From Arthrobacter sp. E3 (GTDB taxonomy: Bacteria; Actinomycetota; Actinomycetes; Actinomycetales; Micrococcaceae): a stretch of DNA of 64,000 bases. The stretch spans positions 1 through 64,000 of the forward strand of contig NZ_JAFMPX010000010.1 in assembly GCF_017353415.1 (NCBI RefSeq), written 5' to 3'. Every line of letters begins with the position of its first letter. The stretch's first letter is position 1. Both the position numbers and the translations under genes were made by a program. The notes under the pieces are model-generated. The model was not told where the DNA came from and searched no databases. It was given only the letters and a program-made list of their open reading frames with translations. Positions 1 through 8,748 of the stretch are shown piece after piece.

Positions 1-102
1 CACCCCGAAAGATTCCGCCGGCCACCCACCACACCAGCCCCCGCCAAACACGTCGGCATCAACCTACCCAAACCACAAACACCACAAAAACTAGCCAAGT
101 GA
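1..102 (+). CDS. Probable C-terminal tail of an IS transposase (partial)
   Basis: An open frame runs from the left edge of the window to a TGA at 100-102. The visible tail begins HPERFRRPPTTPAP and continues with VGINLPKP. It resembles the C-terminal end of actinobacterial IS3/IS481-type integrase transposases, which often carry an 'NPERF...P..P..WIN.P' tail. Only 33 residues are visible, so neither the family nor intactness can be judged. The stretch is C/A-rich on this strand, unlike the neighbouring dgt. It could also be the end of an unrelated low-complexity protein. Confidence 0.35.
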   Translation, partial: HPERFRRPPTTPAPAKHVGINLPKPQTPQKLAK

Positions 103-215
103 CTCAACACAGCTTGACAATTTTCGAATCCGCTCCGCTGCTGCGCCGGGCCAGCAGCGTCCAACCCTGTGCGCAATATCCCCGGGCGGTGCGGGGTTGG
201 CCCTAAGCTGGAGAC

Positions 216-1490
216 ATGTCGAGTGAATTGCAGTCCGTGTACCTGCCCCATGACCAAGAGCGGTGGGTGCAGGAAGAGCCGAAGACCAGTTTCCGCACCG
301 TGTTTGAACGCGACCGGGCGCGGGTTCTGCACTCCTCGGCGCTGCGACGCCTGGGCGCGAAAACGCAGGTTGTTGCCCCGGACACCGACGACTTTGTGCG
401 CACTCGGCTCACACACAGCCTTGAAGTGGCCCAGATTGGTCGCGAACTCGGGCGCACGCTCGGCTGCGACCCAGACGTGGTCGACACCGCCTGCCTGTCC
501 CATGACCTCGGCCACCCGCCCTTTGGCCACAATGGCGAATCGGTGCTCAATGACCTATCGCACACCATCGGCGGCTTCGAGGGCAACGCCCAGACGCTGC
601 GCCTGCTCACCCGTCTCGAGTCCAAGGTGCTGACCCCGTCAGGCGGTTCAGCCGGGCTGAACCTGACCCGCGCCTCCCTTGACGCCTCCGGCAAGTACCC
701 GTGGCTGGCCGCGGACGCCCCCTTGATCGACGGACGCCGGACCAGCAAGTTCGGTGCCTACGCAGATGACCTGCCCGTGTTTGAGTGGCTGCGCCGGCTC
801 GCCCCGGCCGGGAAGACGTGCATCGAGGCGCAGGTCATGGACTTGGCCGACGACATCTCCTACTCCGTCCACGACGTGGAGGACGCCATTGTGGCCGGCC
901 ACGTGCAGCTGAAATGGCTGGCCAACCATGACCAGCGCAACCGCGTCTTGGGATACACACAGCAGTGGTACCTGCCGCAGGTGGACACCGCCGAAATCGA
1001 CGCCGCGCTGCAGCGCCTGGAGGCTACCCGTGTGTGGGTCCGCCATGCGGACGGCAGCCGCGCCTCCATGGCTGCACTGAAGGATATGACGAGCCAGCTG
1101 ATCGGGCGATTCTGCCAGAGCGCCGTCGCCGCCACCCAAGCCATCTATGGGACCGGACGGCTCACGCGGTACGCGGCAGGCGTCGTTGTGCCCCGGGAAA
1201 CCATGCTGGAAATCGCCGTCATGAAGGGCCTGGCCACCACGTTTGTCATGACCACCGACCACCGCCAGCCCATCTACCAGCGCCAGCAGGACGTGCTCAG
1301 CGAGCTGGTGGCCGTGCTCAACGCCACCGGTGACGCCCACTTGGAGACCATGTTCGCCGCTGACTGGCGTGACGCGGACGACGACGACGCCCGGCTTCGG
1401 GTGGTCATCGACCAGATTGCCTCACTGACCGATGTATCGGCACTTGCGCTGCACGAACGACTGGTGGGTGCGGAGCGGACGCTGATGTAA
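216..1490 (+). CDS. dgt: Deoxyguanosinetriphosphate triphosphohydrolase-like protein
   Basis: 424-residue cytoplasmic HD-domain nucleotidase of the dGTPase family, which hydrolyses dNTPs to deoxynucleosides and triphosphate and so trims dNTP pools. The HD metal site is visible: H67 in the RTRLTHSLE segment, then H96-D97 in CLSHDLGHPPFGHNGE, with a further Asp in MDLADDISYSVHD. Length is normal for the type-2 dGTPase-like subfamily. The ATG is preceded by GGAG three bases upstream. The gene lies upstream of dnaG in the same orientation, an order common in actinobacteria. Substrate preference among dNTPs cannot be read from sequence. Confidence 0.93.
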   Translation: MSSELQSVYLPHDQERWVQEEPKTSFRTVFERDRARVLHSSALRRLGAKTQVVAPDTDDFVRTRLTHSLEVAQIGRELGRTLGCDPDVVDTACLSHDLGHPPFGHNGESVLNDLSHTIGGFEGNAQTLRLLTRLESKVLTPSGGSAGLNLTRASLDASGKYPWLAADAPLIDGRRTSKFGAYADDLPVFEWLRRLAPAGKTCIEAQVMDLADDISYSVHDVEDAIVAGHVQLKWLANHDQRNRVLGYTQQWYLPQVDTAEIDAALQRLEATRVWVRHADGSRASMAALKDMTSQLIGRFCQSAVAATQAIYGTGRLTRYAAGVVVPRETMLEIAVMKGLATTFVMTTDHRQPIYQRQQDVLSELVAVLNATGDAHLETMFAADWRDADDDDARLRVVIDQIASLTDVSALALHERLVGAERTLM

Positions 1491-1557
1491 CCGCCCGGAC
1501 TAAAGCCGGGTGCTGGAACAAGGCTGGGTTGGCACCGGGAACGGTCGGCGGCGGATG

Positions 1558-1776
1558 CTACCTGGCCGCGCCGTGACCCTGCAGCATGGCCGTGAGCGTT
1601 TGCAGCTGTTCGGGACCGGTGACGGAATAGACGGTCATGAGCGCGGCCGTCAATACTGCGCCGAGGACCAGTGTGGCGGCGCAGACAAAGGCGATCAGCC
1701 GCATGTCCCCGTTGGTATGGGCGCCGCGGGCCAGCAGGATTTCGGTGCCCATGGAACTGCGGTGGGTGATTGACAT
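1558..1776 (-). CDS. Small single-pass membrane protein, unknown function
   Basis: 72-residue protein with one clear hydrophobic segment at about residues 26-49 (LIAFVCAATLVLGAVLTAAL) between polar ends, so probably a single-pass inner-membrane protein. A good ribosome binding site, GGAGG, sits six bases before the ATG on this strand, which supports real translation. It is antisense to and between dgt and dnaG. I do not recognise the family. Confidence 0.6.
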   Translation of the reverse strand: MSITHRSSMGTEILLARGAHTNGDMRLIAFVCAATLVLGAVLTAALMTVYSVTGPEQLQTLTAMLQGHGAAR

Positions 1777-1997
1777 AGAAGCCTCCAGAAATTCGTGTGA
1801 TGAGATGATTTAGGTTCGCTGGCATGGTACTCATGCTGGCCTGTCCACTCCATTGGGGGCGTCTAAATCCTATCTATTATTTGGTTGACATGGCCTGTGG
1901 CTTCATGGACTTCGACGGTGATTTTCGCCACCATGGGTTCCCCACAGGCCGGTGCCGCAGTGCTCGTGGAGCACAAGATCTCACGTAAACTGGCCGT

Positions 1998-3968
1998 GTG
2001 GCTGGCCTGATAAAACGTGAAGATATTGACGAGGTGCGAACGCGCACCGACCTCAAGGAAATTGTTGACGCCTACGTCACCCTGAAATCAGCCGGAATCG
2101 GCTCGTACAAGGGGCTGTGTCCCTTCCACGACGAGCGCAGCCCCTCATTCCACGTGCGCCCGCAAATGGGCTATTTCCATTGCTTTGGCTGTCAGGAGAG
2201 CGGCGATGTCATCTCCTTCATTCAAAAGATGGACCACATTTCGTTTTCCGAGGCGGTGGAGAAGCTGGCGGGCCGGCTCGGCTATGAACTGCACTATGAG
2301 GACGGTGGCACGGGCCCGCGCCGTGAGGAGATTGGCCGCCGGCAGCGGCTGCTTGACGCGCACAAGATCGCTGGGGAGTTTTACCGGGCGCAGCTGCTGA
2401 CCCCGCCTGCAGCCACCGGCCGCCAATTTCTGAACGAGCGCGGCTTTGACCGCGAGGCTGCCGAACGGTTCGGCGTGGGTTTTGCGCCGCAGGGCTGGGA
2501 CGCCCTGCTCAAACACCTCACCGGGAAGGGCTTCAGCACTGAAGAGCTGAAGCTCACAGGCATGTTTTCCGAAGGCCAGCGCGGCATTTACGACCGTTTC
2601 CGTGGCCGCCTCATGTGGCCCATTCGCGACATTGCCGGCGACACGGTGGGCTTCGGCGCCCGCAAGCTCTTCGAGGACGACCAGGGCCCCAAATACCTGA
2701 ACACCCCGGAAACCACGCTCTACAAAAAGTCCCAGGTGCTCTACGGCATCGACTTGGCCAAACGCAACATTGCCTCCAAGCGCCAACTGGTGGTGGTGGA
2801 GGGCTACACCGACGTCATGGCGTGTCACCTGGCCGGGGTGGACACGGCCGTGGCCACGTGCGGGACCGCATTTGGTGCCGATCATATCAAGGTGGCCAGG
2901 CGGCTGCTCTCCGACGACGGCACCGGCGGGGAAGTAGTGTTCACGTTCGACGGCGACGCGGCAGGCCAGAAGGCGGCGCTGAAGGCCTTTGATGAGGACC
3001 AACGCTTTGTGGCGCAGACGTTTGTGGCGGTGGAGCCTTCCGGCGCCGACCCCTGCGAGCTGCGCCAGCGCAAGGGCGATGAAGCAGTCCATGGGCTGAT
3101 CCGCTCCCGCCGTCCGCTGTTTGAATTTGCCATTCGCTCCACGCTGGCCAGGTTCGACTTGAGTACGGTTGAGGGTCGGGTGAGCGGGCTGCGTGCCGCG
3201 GCTCCCGTGGTGGCTGACATCCGTGACGGCTCCACCCGGATGGGCTACAGCCAGGAACTGGCCGGCTGGCTCGGCATGGCCGATCCCAACGAGGTGCTGC
3301 GGGCCGTGAAAGGTGCCGAACGCCGTGCCCACACCCAGCCTGGGGCAAAGGGTCCAGGACATGCGGGGGCGCGCTCCGACGTCGGGCATCAACGCGTGAA
3401 CTTTGCCGCCGGGGGGCAGCGCGGGGGGCAGCAACAAGGGACTCAGCAGGGCGCTAACCTGGCAGCGGAGACGGAATCGGCGCGGCCAGTTTTTGTGCGC
3501 CCGGATCCGCGTGATCCGCAGGGTCGCATGGAGCGGGAGGCGCTGGAAGTGGTTTTGCAGCATCCGGGGCTATTGACGGCGGGAAACTGGCAGCACTTTG
3601 CGGCGACGGAGTTTGTGGTTCCGGCATACAAGGCGATCCAGATGGCCATTACGTTGGCGGGGGAGTCTCTGGTGGCCTCATCCCAGTGGCTGGAGGCGGT
3701 GCGGGCCGGTGTGCCCGAGGAGATGGAGTCGCTCGTGGCGGAGTTGGCGCTCAGCCCGCTGCCGGCTACGCGGGAGGACACGCTCACGCGGTACTGCCGG
3801 GACATTTTGCGCCGGCTTTTTGAACTGCAGATCACCCGGTTGAAGGAAGAGCGGCTGGGGGCGTTACAGCGCATGGATCCGGCGGTGGATCCGGAGAGCT
3901 ACCAGCTATTGCAGCGCGAGTTGATGGAGCTGGAAACGGCCCGCAGGCAGTTGCGCGGGGACGGATAG
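1998..3968 (+). CDS. dnaG: DNA primase
   Basis: 656-residue replicative primase that makes RNA primers at the fork and contacts the DnaB helicase through its C-terminus. In order: CHC2-type zinc finger with C41, H44, C62 and C65 (LCPFHDERSPSF ... FHCFGCQESGD); RNA-polymerase core; TOPRIM motif VVVEGYTDVMA near residue 260 and TFDGDAAGQKAA near 315; then a Gly/Gln-rich linker around residues 450-490; and the helicase-interaction domain. The start is GTG at 1998 (VAGLIKREDIDEVRTR), matching the family N-terminus. Length is normal for actinobacteria. Confidence 0.97.
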   Translation: MAGLIKREDIDEVRTRTDLKEIVDAYVTLKSAGIGSYKGLCPFHDERSPSFHVRPQMGYFHCFGCQESGDVISFIQKMDHISFSEAVEKLAGRLGYELHYEDGGTGPRREEIGRRQRLLDAHKIAGEFYRAQLLTPPAATGRQFLNERGFDREAAERFGVGFAPQGWDALLKHLTGKGFSTEELKLTGMFSEGQRGIYDRFRGRLMWPIRDIAGDTVGFGARKLFEDDQGPKYLNTPETTLYKKSQVLYGIDLAKRNIASKRQLVVVEGYTDVMACHLAGVDTAVATCGTAFGADHIKVARRLLSDDGTGGEVVFTFDGDAAGQKAALKAFDEDQRFVAQTFVAVEPSGADPCELRQRKGDEAVHGLIRSRRPLFEFAIRSTLARFDLSTVEGRVSGLRAAAPVVADIRDGSTRMGYSQELAGWLGMADPNEVLRAVKGAERRAHTQPGAKGPGHAGARSDVGHQRVNFAAGGQRGGQQQGTQQGANLAAETESARPVFVRPDPRDPQGRMEREALEVVLQHPGLLTAGNWQHFAATEFVVPAYKAIQMAITLAGESLVASSQWLEAVRAGVPEEMESLVAELALSPLPATREDTLTRYCRDILRRLFELQITRLKEERLGALQRMDPAVDPESYQLLQRELMELETARRQLRGDG

Positions 3969-4030
3969 CGGGGCAGGCGGGCCTCGATTTCACAACGGGG
4001 CAAGGCTTTGTTATTGTTGTTCCTGCACGA

Positions 4031-4103
4031 TCCCCTATAGCTCAATTGGCAGAGCGTTCGACTGTTAATCGAAAGGTTCCTGGTTCAAGTCCAGGTGGGG
4101 GAG
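4031..4103 (+). tRNA. tRNA-Asn(GTT), copy 1
   Basis: Full cloverleaf: acceptor TCCCCTA pairs with TGGGGGA (one T.G pair), D arm GCTC/GAGC, anticodon loop CTGTTAA with GTT, T arm CCTGG/CCAGG, discriminator G. A CCA triplet follows directly at 4104-4106, so the 3' end may be encoded in this copy. Confidence 0.97.
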
Positions 4104-4117
4104 CCAAAGCAAAAATT

Positions 4118-4146
4118 GTCTCCGGTCTCGTTGCGGGACCGGAGAC
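4118..4146 (+). terminator. Hairpin after the first tRNA-Asn
   Basis: A perfect 10-bp inverted repeat, GTCTCCGGTC / GACCGGAGAC, with a 9-base loop lies 14 bases after the first tRNA-Asn and before the second. The downstream run is only weakly T-rich (GATTATTGTG), as is usual for actinobacterial terminators. It could instead guide tRNA 3'-end processing. Confidence 0.6.
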
Positions 4147-4222
4147 GATTATTGTGTTCGTGTGCAGAAATGATCGGTTTTGAATTGAACTGAGAGTTGC
4201 TGCTAAGACTCAAACGCCGCAT

Positions 4223-4295
4223 TCCCCTATAGCTCAATTGGCAGAGCGTTCGACTGTTAATCGAAAGGTTCCTGGTTCAAGTCCAGGTGGGGGAG
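4223..4295 (+). tRNA. tRNA-Asn(GTT), copy 2
   Basis: Base-for-base identical to the tRNA-Asn at 4031-4103 over all 73 bases. The following bases are CTT, so CCA is not encoded here, unlike the first copy. The identical bodies with unrelated flanks indicate a retained duplication. Confidence 0.97.
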
Positions 4296-4476
4296 CTTGT
4301 ATGCCGGATCCTCGTCTTCCTTGTGAAGGCGGGGATTTTTGCTTTAACCAGCAGGGGTGTCGACAGCGGCCCGTGCAGCCATGGACCCGGGACAGCGGTG
4401 GCGGATAAACTTGGCTCAGGCGCGGGCCGGTCCCGCCTGTTCAGCGGTGCTGTTCCCCTTCGAAGGGATGCAGGTC

Positions 4477-4863
4477 ATGTGGATTCGTATTCTGGCGGCG
4501 GTTGCGGTGTTTGCCTCGGCCCTGATCCACCTCGAGCAGTGGATTGTGGTGTTCCAGCACACGGCCATCGTTGGCCCGGCCATGCTGGTGAACTTTGCCG
4601 GCGGCGTGGTAATCACCGTATTGCTGCTCTTATGGCGCCACTGGATACCGCTTGCACTGACCGTGCTCTTTGGCGCCTCCACGCTCGGGGCCTTCCTCGT
4701 CTCCGTCACCGTCGGCCTCTTCGGCGTCCACGAGCACTGGACTGGCTGGATCATTTTCACCGCAGCCGCTGTGGAAATTGCCGCGATCATCCTGGGCTTG
4801 GTGGGTCTGTGGAATGAACAACGTCGGCACCCGGCTCCGCGGACAGGTTCGGCACCGGCGTGA
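4477..4863 (+). CDS. Four-TM membrane protein, unknown function
   Basis: 128 residues from the ATG at 4477 (MWIRILAAVAVFASALIHLE). The frame is open further upstream, but GAAGGG lies nine bases before this ATG and the hydrophobic region starts here, so the shorter form is preferred. About four membrane-spanning segments alternate with short loops; an acidic/His-containing segment (FGVHEHWTGW) lies between the third and fourth. It is convergent with the phosphatidyltransferase-sulfatase gene and overlaps its 3' end by 77 bases. No family recognised with confidence. Confidence 0.65.
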   Translation: MWIRILAAVAVFASALIHLEQWIVVFQHTAIVGPAMLVNFAGGVVITVLLLLWRHWIPLALTVLFGASTLGAFLVSVTVGLFGVHEHWTGWIIFTAAAVEIAAIILGLVGLWNEQRRHPAPRTGSAPA

Positions 4864-7171
4864 CACCCGGGCTGTAGGCCTTTAAAAAGTGGTCCCGAAA
4901 AGCGCTCATGGGCCACACGGGTGCATCCGCATTCGGCAGCATGCCCTCTTGCCATCCCCACGAAGAAATCTTGCCCAGCACCGCCGGATCGGCGGCGATG
5001 ATCGAAATGGGCACGTCATGCCCCGCGCCGTCGCCGGAGACTTCCGCGTGCGGCTGGTGGTCACCCAACACGATCAGCACCAAGTTTGGATCCGCATGGG
5101 CCGTGATGAAGGAGAACAAGGTGTTGAGCGAATACTGAATGGACTCCCCATAAAGTTCCTTAACCCTTTCAGGATCCCCGGCGATGGACTCAGGGGAATC
5201 ACCCTGCGCTGGCATGGCGGAAAAGAGTGTCCCGTCGCCCACCTGCTCCCACGGCACCAGCTGCGGCAGCGGGGTCCACGGCGTATGGCTGGACACCATA
5301 TCAATCTCGGCCATGATCGGTGGACGCGGATGAGCCGTAAGTTCCAAGCGTTGAAACGCGGAGAGGACGTACTGATCCGGCATGGTGGCGTAGCTGAACT
5401 TAGGCCCCTTGTACCCCACATTTCTAGAGTCGTAGAGTGCATCAAAGCCATAAAAGGCTTTCCCCTGCGGCCAATCCACGGTGTCCGAGGGAACCACCGA
5501 AACAGTCCTCCAGCCCGCCTGCGAGAAGGCGCGGCTCAGCGTCAGCCGGTTGCTTGTCAGCAGCTGGTTGTAGCGCTGCTGGCTGTCCACCCACAGGCCA
5601 GACTGCAACGTGGCATGGGCCAACCAGCTCGCTCCGCCAAACGTCGACGAGGTCAAAAATCCGCTCCGTGAAGAAAACCCCGCCGCTTCCAACTCATGGG
5701 TCCCCTCAGCAAGCATCTTCTCCACTCCAGGGGAATACGAAGACCCCTCAACAGCTGAACGGCCGTAGCTCTCAACGAACACCAGCATCACATCCCTGCC
5801 CTGCAAACCGGCTAGCAGCTTGTCTCCGGGCAGGTCCTGAAACGGGTCGGGCGCAATCTCGGTGGCGAAGGTGCCGTTGTCGTTGAGATTGTGGTGCAAC
5901 TGCCCCAACTGGCCCGACAAAAACACTGCTGAACCGGACGAAGCCAGGGGCTGCCCGGGAGCCCATTGCACTCCCACAACGGTGAACAGCACCCAGGCAA
6001 GGCCGAACGCTCCAACTGTGCGGGCGGAGACATGGCGGTTGGTGGCCGTCACCCGAAACAGTCGCAGGACGGCCAGCGGCAGCAGCACTAGGGCGCCAGC
6101 AACAAGAATAGCCAGCAGAAGAACGACGGCGAGCGCCCCGGCAGCGCCGATCGAGTCACCCAAAACCCCAGCACCCGGACCCAGATAATACCAGTCGTTC
6201 ACAGGGTCAAAGGAACGTGCAAAAACCCTCAGAAAGCCCATGTTCAAGCCCTTCAGGACCAACAAGAGGCCAAGGAGACCGCCCACGATAATGGCCGCCG
6301 CGCGGTGCCAACGCCGCGGCAGCAACAGTGCGGCCACCACCAACAGCAGCGCCCCCAGAGGAATGCTGAGGAAAACAGCAGCAGTGACCTCGGAAACACT
6401 GCTCGGCAGAGCCAACACACCCCAGACAGCAGCGGCGGCCATCACCGTCGGCACCACGGCAGGCACATGCACAGTGCCCGGGTACTCCTTCCGGTGCCGC
6501 CACAGCCACCACGTTTGGCGACCAAATGATTCGGCCAGCAACACTAATGCCACCAGTAGAGCACCAAGGACGACGGGGCGGGGGAGCACGTCCTCGGCAG
6601 CCACGGTCAGTACCACTCCCTGGACCACCGCCACCACCTTTGACCAGTAACGCGGCGGAGAGAAGGCCCGCAACCAGGGTAGGAACCAGTTGGCCGCGAG
6701 GAACAGATACCGAGCCAACCCCAGCAACAGCACCCACCAACCCATCCGTGGAGCCACGTACACACTCATCGCCAAGATGAGGAAAGCGTCAACTTCCATG
6801 TCAAAGCGCGCGCCCAGCTCCGACGTCGTGCGTGTTGTGCGGGCAAGCCAGCCGTCGGCGGCATCCAAAAGAATGGTGAGGGAAGCGAACACCACCAGCA
6901 GGGTGAGCGGCACGAAACCGGTGAAGGAGTCTGCGACCAGGGCGGCGGCGCCTCCAACCAGGACGGCGCGCAGTTGGGTGACCCAGTCGCCCGGGCCAAA
7001 GCCGCGGCCTTGGCGGCGGACTCCGGCTGAAAGCAACACGCACACCGTGACGGCGTACGCGGCGCCAACACCCCAACCCGGCGCATCGAGGCCAACGGAC
7101 AGCGCCAGCGCAGCCAACAGCGCGAGCTGGGAAAGCAGTCCGGCCGCGGGGCCGCGTTGAGCCGATCGCAC
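4787..7171 (-). CDS. CDP-alcohol phosphatidyltransferase fused to LtaS-like sulfatase/phosphotransferase
   Basis: 794-residue membrane protein with two catalytic modules. Residues 1-230 carry the complete CDP-alcohol phosphatidyltransferase signature, D103-x2-D106-G107-x2-A-R111-x8-G120-x3-D124-x3-D128. Residues about 235-400 hold four to five more membrane helices. The C-terminal half (from about residue 460) is an alkaline-phosphatase-fold domain of the sulfatase/lipoteichoic-acid-synthase kind: metal-binding E467 in VFVESYGRS, a likely Ser/Thr nucleophile in FLTSSTFGG, and the late VLGDHQPH ligand motif. The start is GTG with GGAGG four bases upstream on this strand. It is divergent, 79 bases away, from the oxidoreductase-PTPS-GT-flippase-RibD operon, so it probably acts with it, making or transferring a phospho-alcohol headgroup at the membrane. 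Substrates are unknown. Confidence 0.85.
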   Translation of the reverse strand: MRSAQRGPAAGLLSQLALLAALALSVGLDAPGWGVGAAYAVTVCVLLSAGVRRQGRGFGPGDWVTQLRAVLVGGAAALVADSFTGFVPLTLLVVFASLTILLDAADGWLARTTRTTSELGARFDMEVDAFLILAMSVYVAPRMGWWVLLLGLARYLFLAANWFLPWLRAFSPPRYWSKVVAVVQGVVLTVAAEDVLPRPVVLGALLVALVLLAESFGRQTWWLWRHRKEYPGTVHVPAVVPTVMAAAAVWGVLALPSSVSEVTAAVFLSIPLGALLLVVAALLLPRRWHRAAAIIVGGLLGLLLVLKGLNMGFLRVFARSFDPVNDWYYLGPGAGVLGDSIGAAGALAVVLLLAILVAGALVLLPLAVLRLFRVTATNRHVSARTVGAFGLAWVLFTVVGVQWAPGQPLASSGSAVFLSGQLGQLHHNLNDNGTFATEIAPDPFQDLPGDKLLAGLQGRDVMLVFVESYGRSAVEGSSYSPGVEKMLAEGTHELEAAGFSSRSGFLTSSTFGGASWLAHATLQSGLWVDSQQRYNQLLTSNRLTLSRAFSQAGWRTVSVVPSDTVDWPQGKAFYGFDALYDSRNVGYKGPKFSYATMPDQYVLSAFQRLELTAHPRPPIMAEIDMVSSHTPWTPLPQLVPWEQVGDGTLFSAMPAQGDSPESIAGDPERVKELYGESIQYSLNTLFSFITAHADPNLVLIVLGDHQPHAEVSGDGAGHDVPISIIAADPAVLGKISSWGWQEGMLPNADAPVWPMSAFRDHFLKAYSPGVTPVPNLSAEPGADVVHSTDPPSPG

Positions 7172-7250
7172 GGAGCCTCCTAGGTGATGGACGCAACAGT
7201 ATTAGGATAGGGGCAAAACCGGGGGTGGCTCCGGAATCCGAGCCGGGGAT

Positions 7251-8345
7251 GTGAATTCTGTGGACGCTGACGCATTCGCCTACTGGCTGCGCGGTCCCGG
7301 CAGCGGTGAGATTCGTGCCGAAAGGCTCCCTGCGCCGGGTCCGGATGACGTCCTCGTCCGCACGCTGCACACGGGGGTCAGCCGCGCCAGCGAGTCGCTC
7401 GTGTTCCGAGGTGGCGTCCCGGCCAGCCAGTATGCCGCGATGCGTGCCCCGTTCCAGGACGGCGATTTCCCCGGGCCACTGAAGTACGGCTACCTCAACG
7501 TCGGCGTGGTGGAGCAGGGCCCCGCCGCACTGCTCGGCCAAACCGTGTTCTGCCTGTTCCCGCACCAGAGCGCCTATGTGGTACCGGCCGCCGCCGTCCA
7601 TGTGGTGCCCGACGGCGTGCCCGCCCGCCGCGCCGTCCTCGCCGGAACTGTGGAGACGGCCGTCAATGCACTATGGGATGCGGCGCCGCTGGTGGGGGAC
7701 CGCATCGCGGTGGTTGGCGCTGGCATGGTGGGCTGCTGCACGGCCCGGCTGCTGGGCCAGATCCCTGGGGTGGAAGTGACCATGTTCGACGTCGATCCCA
7801 CCAAGGCGGCCGTCGCGGCTGCCCTGGGCGTTGGCTTTGCCATGGCTGGCGATGCAGTCGATGCGGGCCCTGCAGCAGGGGTGGGAGACGGGAACGACAT
7901 CGGCGCCGCCTGCGATCTGGTATTTCACACCAGCGGCACGTCCGCTGGACTGCAGCTGGCGCTCGAGCTGCTGGCGCCGGAAGGGGAGGTGATCGACTTG
8001 AGCTGGTACGGGAACGCTCCGGTCACGCTGGCCCTGGGCGGGAACTTCCACTCGGCCAGGTTGGCCATCCGCTCCAGCCAGGTGGGTGCCGTGGCCCCGG
8101 CCCGCCGCCGCAACCGCACCACCGGACAGCGACTCGAATTGGCCCTGGAACTGCTTCGTGACCCCGCCTTCGACGCGCTCCTCACCGGCGCCTCACCATT
8201 TGCGCAGTTGCCGCAGGTCATGCAGCAACTGGCGGACAGACAACTGCCAGCACTGTGCCACACGATCACCTACGCGGAGGTTTCCGCCGATGGTGAGTCC
8301 CGCCCCGCCGAATACCGCCCCGCCGAATCCAGGAAAGCAGGTTGA
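7251..8345 (+). CDS. Zinc-independent MDR-family oxidoreductase
   Basis: 364-residue medium-chain dehydrogenase/reductase. An N-terminal GroES-like domain is followed by a Rossmann fold with [15 protein letters not shown] near residue 160. The usual catalytic-zinc segments are absent: where alcohol dehydrogenases have 'CGICGTD' and 'GHE' this protein reads [10 protein letters not shown]-like and [11 protein letters not shown], so it should be a zinc-less NAD(P)H-dependent enzyme. The GTG at 7251 is first in a tightly packed five-gene operon; another GTG at 7260 has GGGGAT nine bases upstream and could be the true start. The likely job is oxidation or reduction of a sugar- or pterin-like intermediate of the cluster; this is inferred from neighbours only. 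Confidence 0.8.
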   Translation: MNSVDADAFAYWLRGPGSGEIRAERLPAPGPDDVLVRTLHTGVSRASESLVFRGGVPASQYAAMRAPFQDGDFPGPLKYGYLNVGVVEQGPAALLGQTVFCLFPHQSAYVVPAAAVHVVPDGVPARRAVLAGTVETAVNALWDAAPLVGDRIAVVGAGMVGCCTARLLGQIPGVEVTMFDVDPTKAAVAAALGVGFAMAGDAVDAGPAAGVGDGNDIGAACDLVFHTSGTSAGLQLALELLAPEGEVIDLSWYGNAPVTLALGGNFHSARLAIRSSQVGAVAPARRRNRTTGQRLELALELLRDPAFDALLTGASPFAQLPQVMQQLADRQLPALCHTITYAEVSADGESRPAEYRPAESRKAG

Positions 8346-8349
8346 GATC

Positions 8350-8748
8350 ATGTTCAGCGTGAACGTCCGCGACCACATGATGATCGCCCACAGTTTCCAC
8401 GGCGAGGCTTTCGGTCCAGCCCAACGCCTGCACGGGGCCACGTACGTCATCGACGCCACGTTCAAGCGCGAAACACTCGATGCGAACAGTACCGTGGTGG
8501 ACATCGGGCTGGCGGCAACGGAACTGCGCGCCATCGTCGAGACGTTGAGCTACCACAACTTGGACGACGAGCCCGACTTTGTCGGCATCAACACCACCAC
8601 CGAGGTGCTCGCCAAGTCCATCGCGGACAGGCTGGCTGAGCGCATCCACGCCGGTGCATTCGGACCGGCTGGGCTGGGGCTGGCCGGGATCATGGTGACG
8701 CTGCACGAATCGCACATCGCGTGGGCGGGTTACGAGCGTGCATTGTGA
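8350..8748 (+). CDS. PTPS/QueD-fold protein with altered metal and catalytic sites
   Basis: 132-residue protein of the 6-pyruvoyl-tetrahydropterin synthase / 6-carboxy-tetrahydropterin synthase family. Recognisable are AHSF near residue 14, RLHG at 26-29, the SYHNLDD segment with the catalytic-type His, [16 protein letters not shown] and the late [10 protein letters not shown] Glu region. In canonical members the second motif is CxxxHGH, supplying the catalytic Cys and two zinc-binding His. Here it is A24-QRL-H28-G-A30: the Cys and the third His are both alanine. It may act on a different substrate or use a different metal site. The gene starts four bases after the oxidoreductase stop and overlaps the next gene by GTGA. 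Confidence 0.85.
   Translation: MFSVNVRDHMMIAHSFHGEAFGPAQRLHGATYVIDATFKRETLDANSTVVDIGLAATELRAIVETLSYHNLDDEPDFVGINTTTEVLAKSIADRLAERIHAGAFGPAGLGLAGIMVTLHESHIAWAGYERAL

Noticed and set aside
114-119. TTGACA hexamer as a dgt promoter
   Set aside because: No acceptable -10 hexamer at 16-18 bases spacing; the region downstream is GC-rich.
2145-3563. Long minus-strand open frame (472 codons) opposite dnaG
   Set aside because: It is antisense to clear DnaG coding sequence, has a His/Gly/Arg-rich composition typical of shadow frames in GC-rich DNA, and no family motif.
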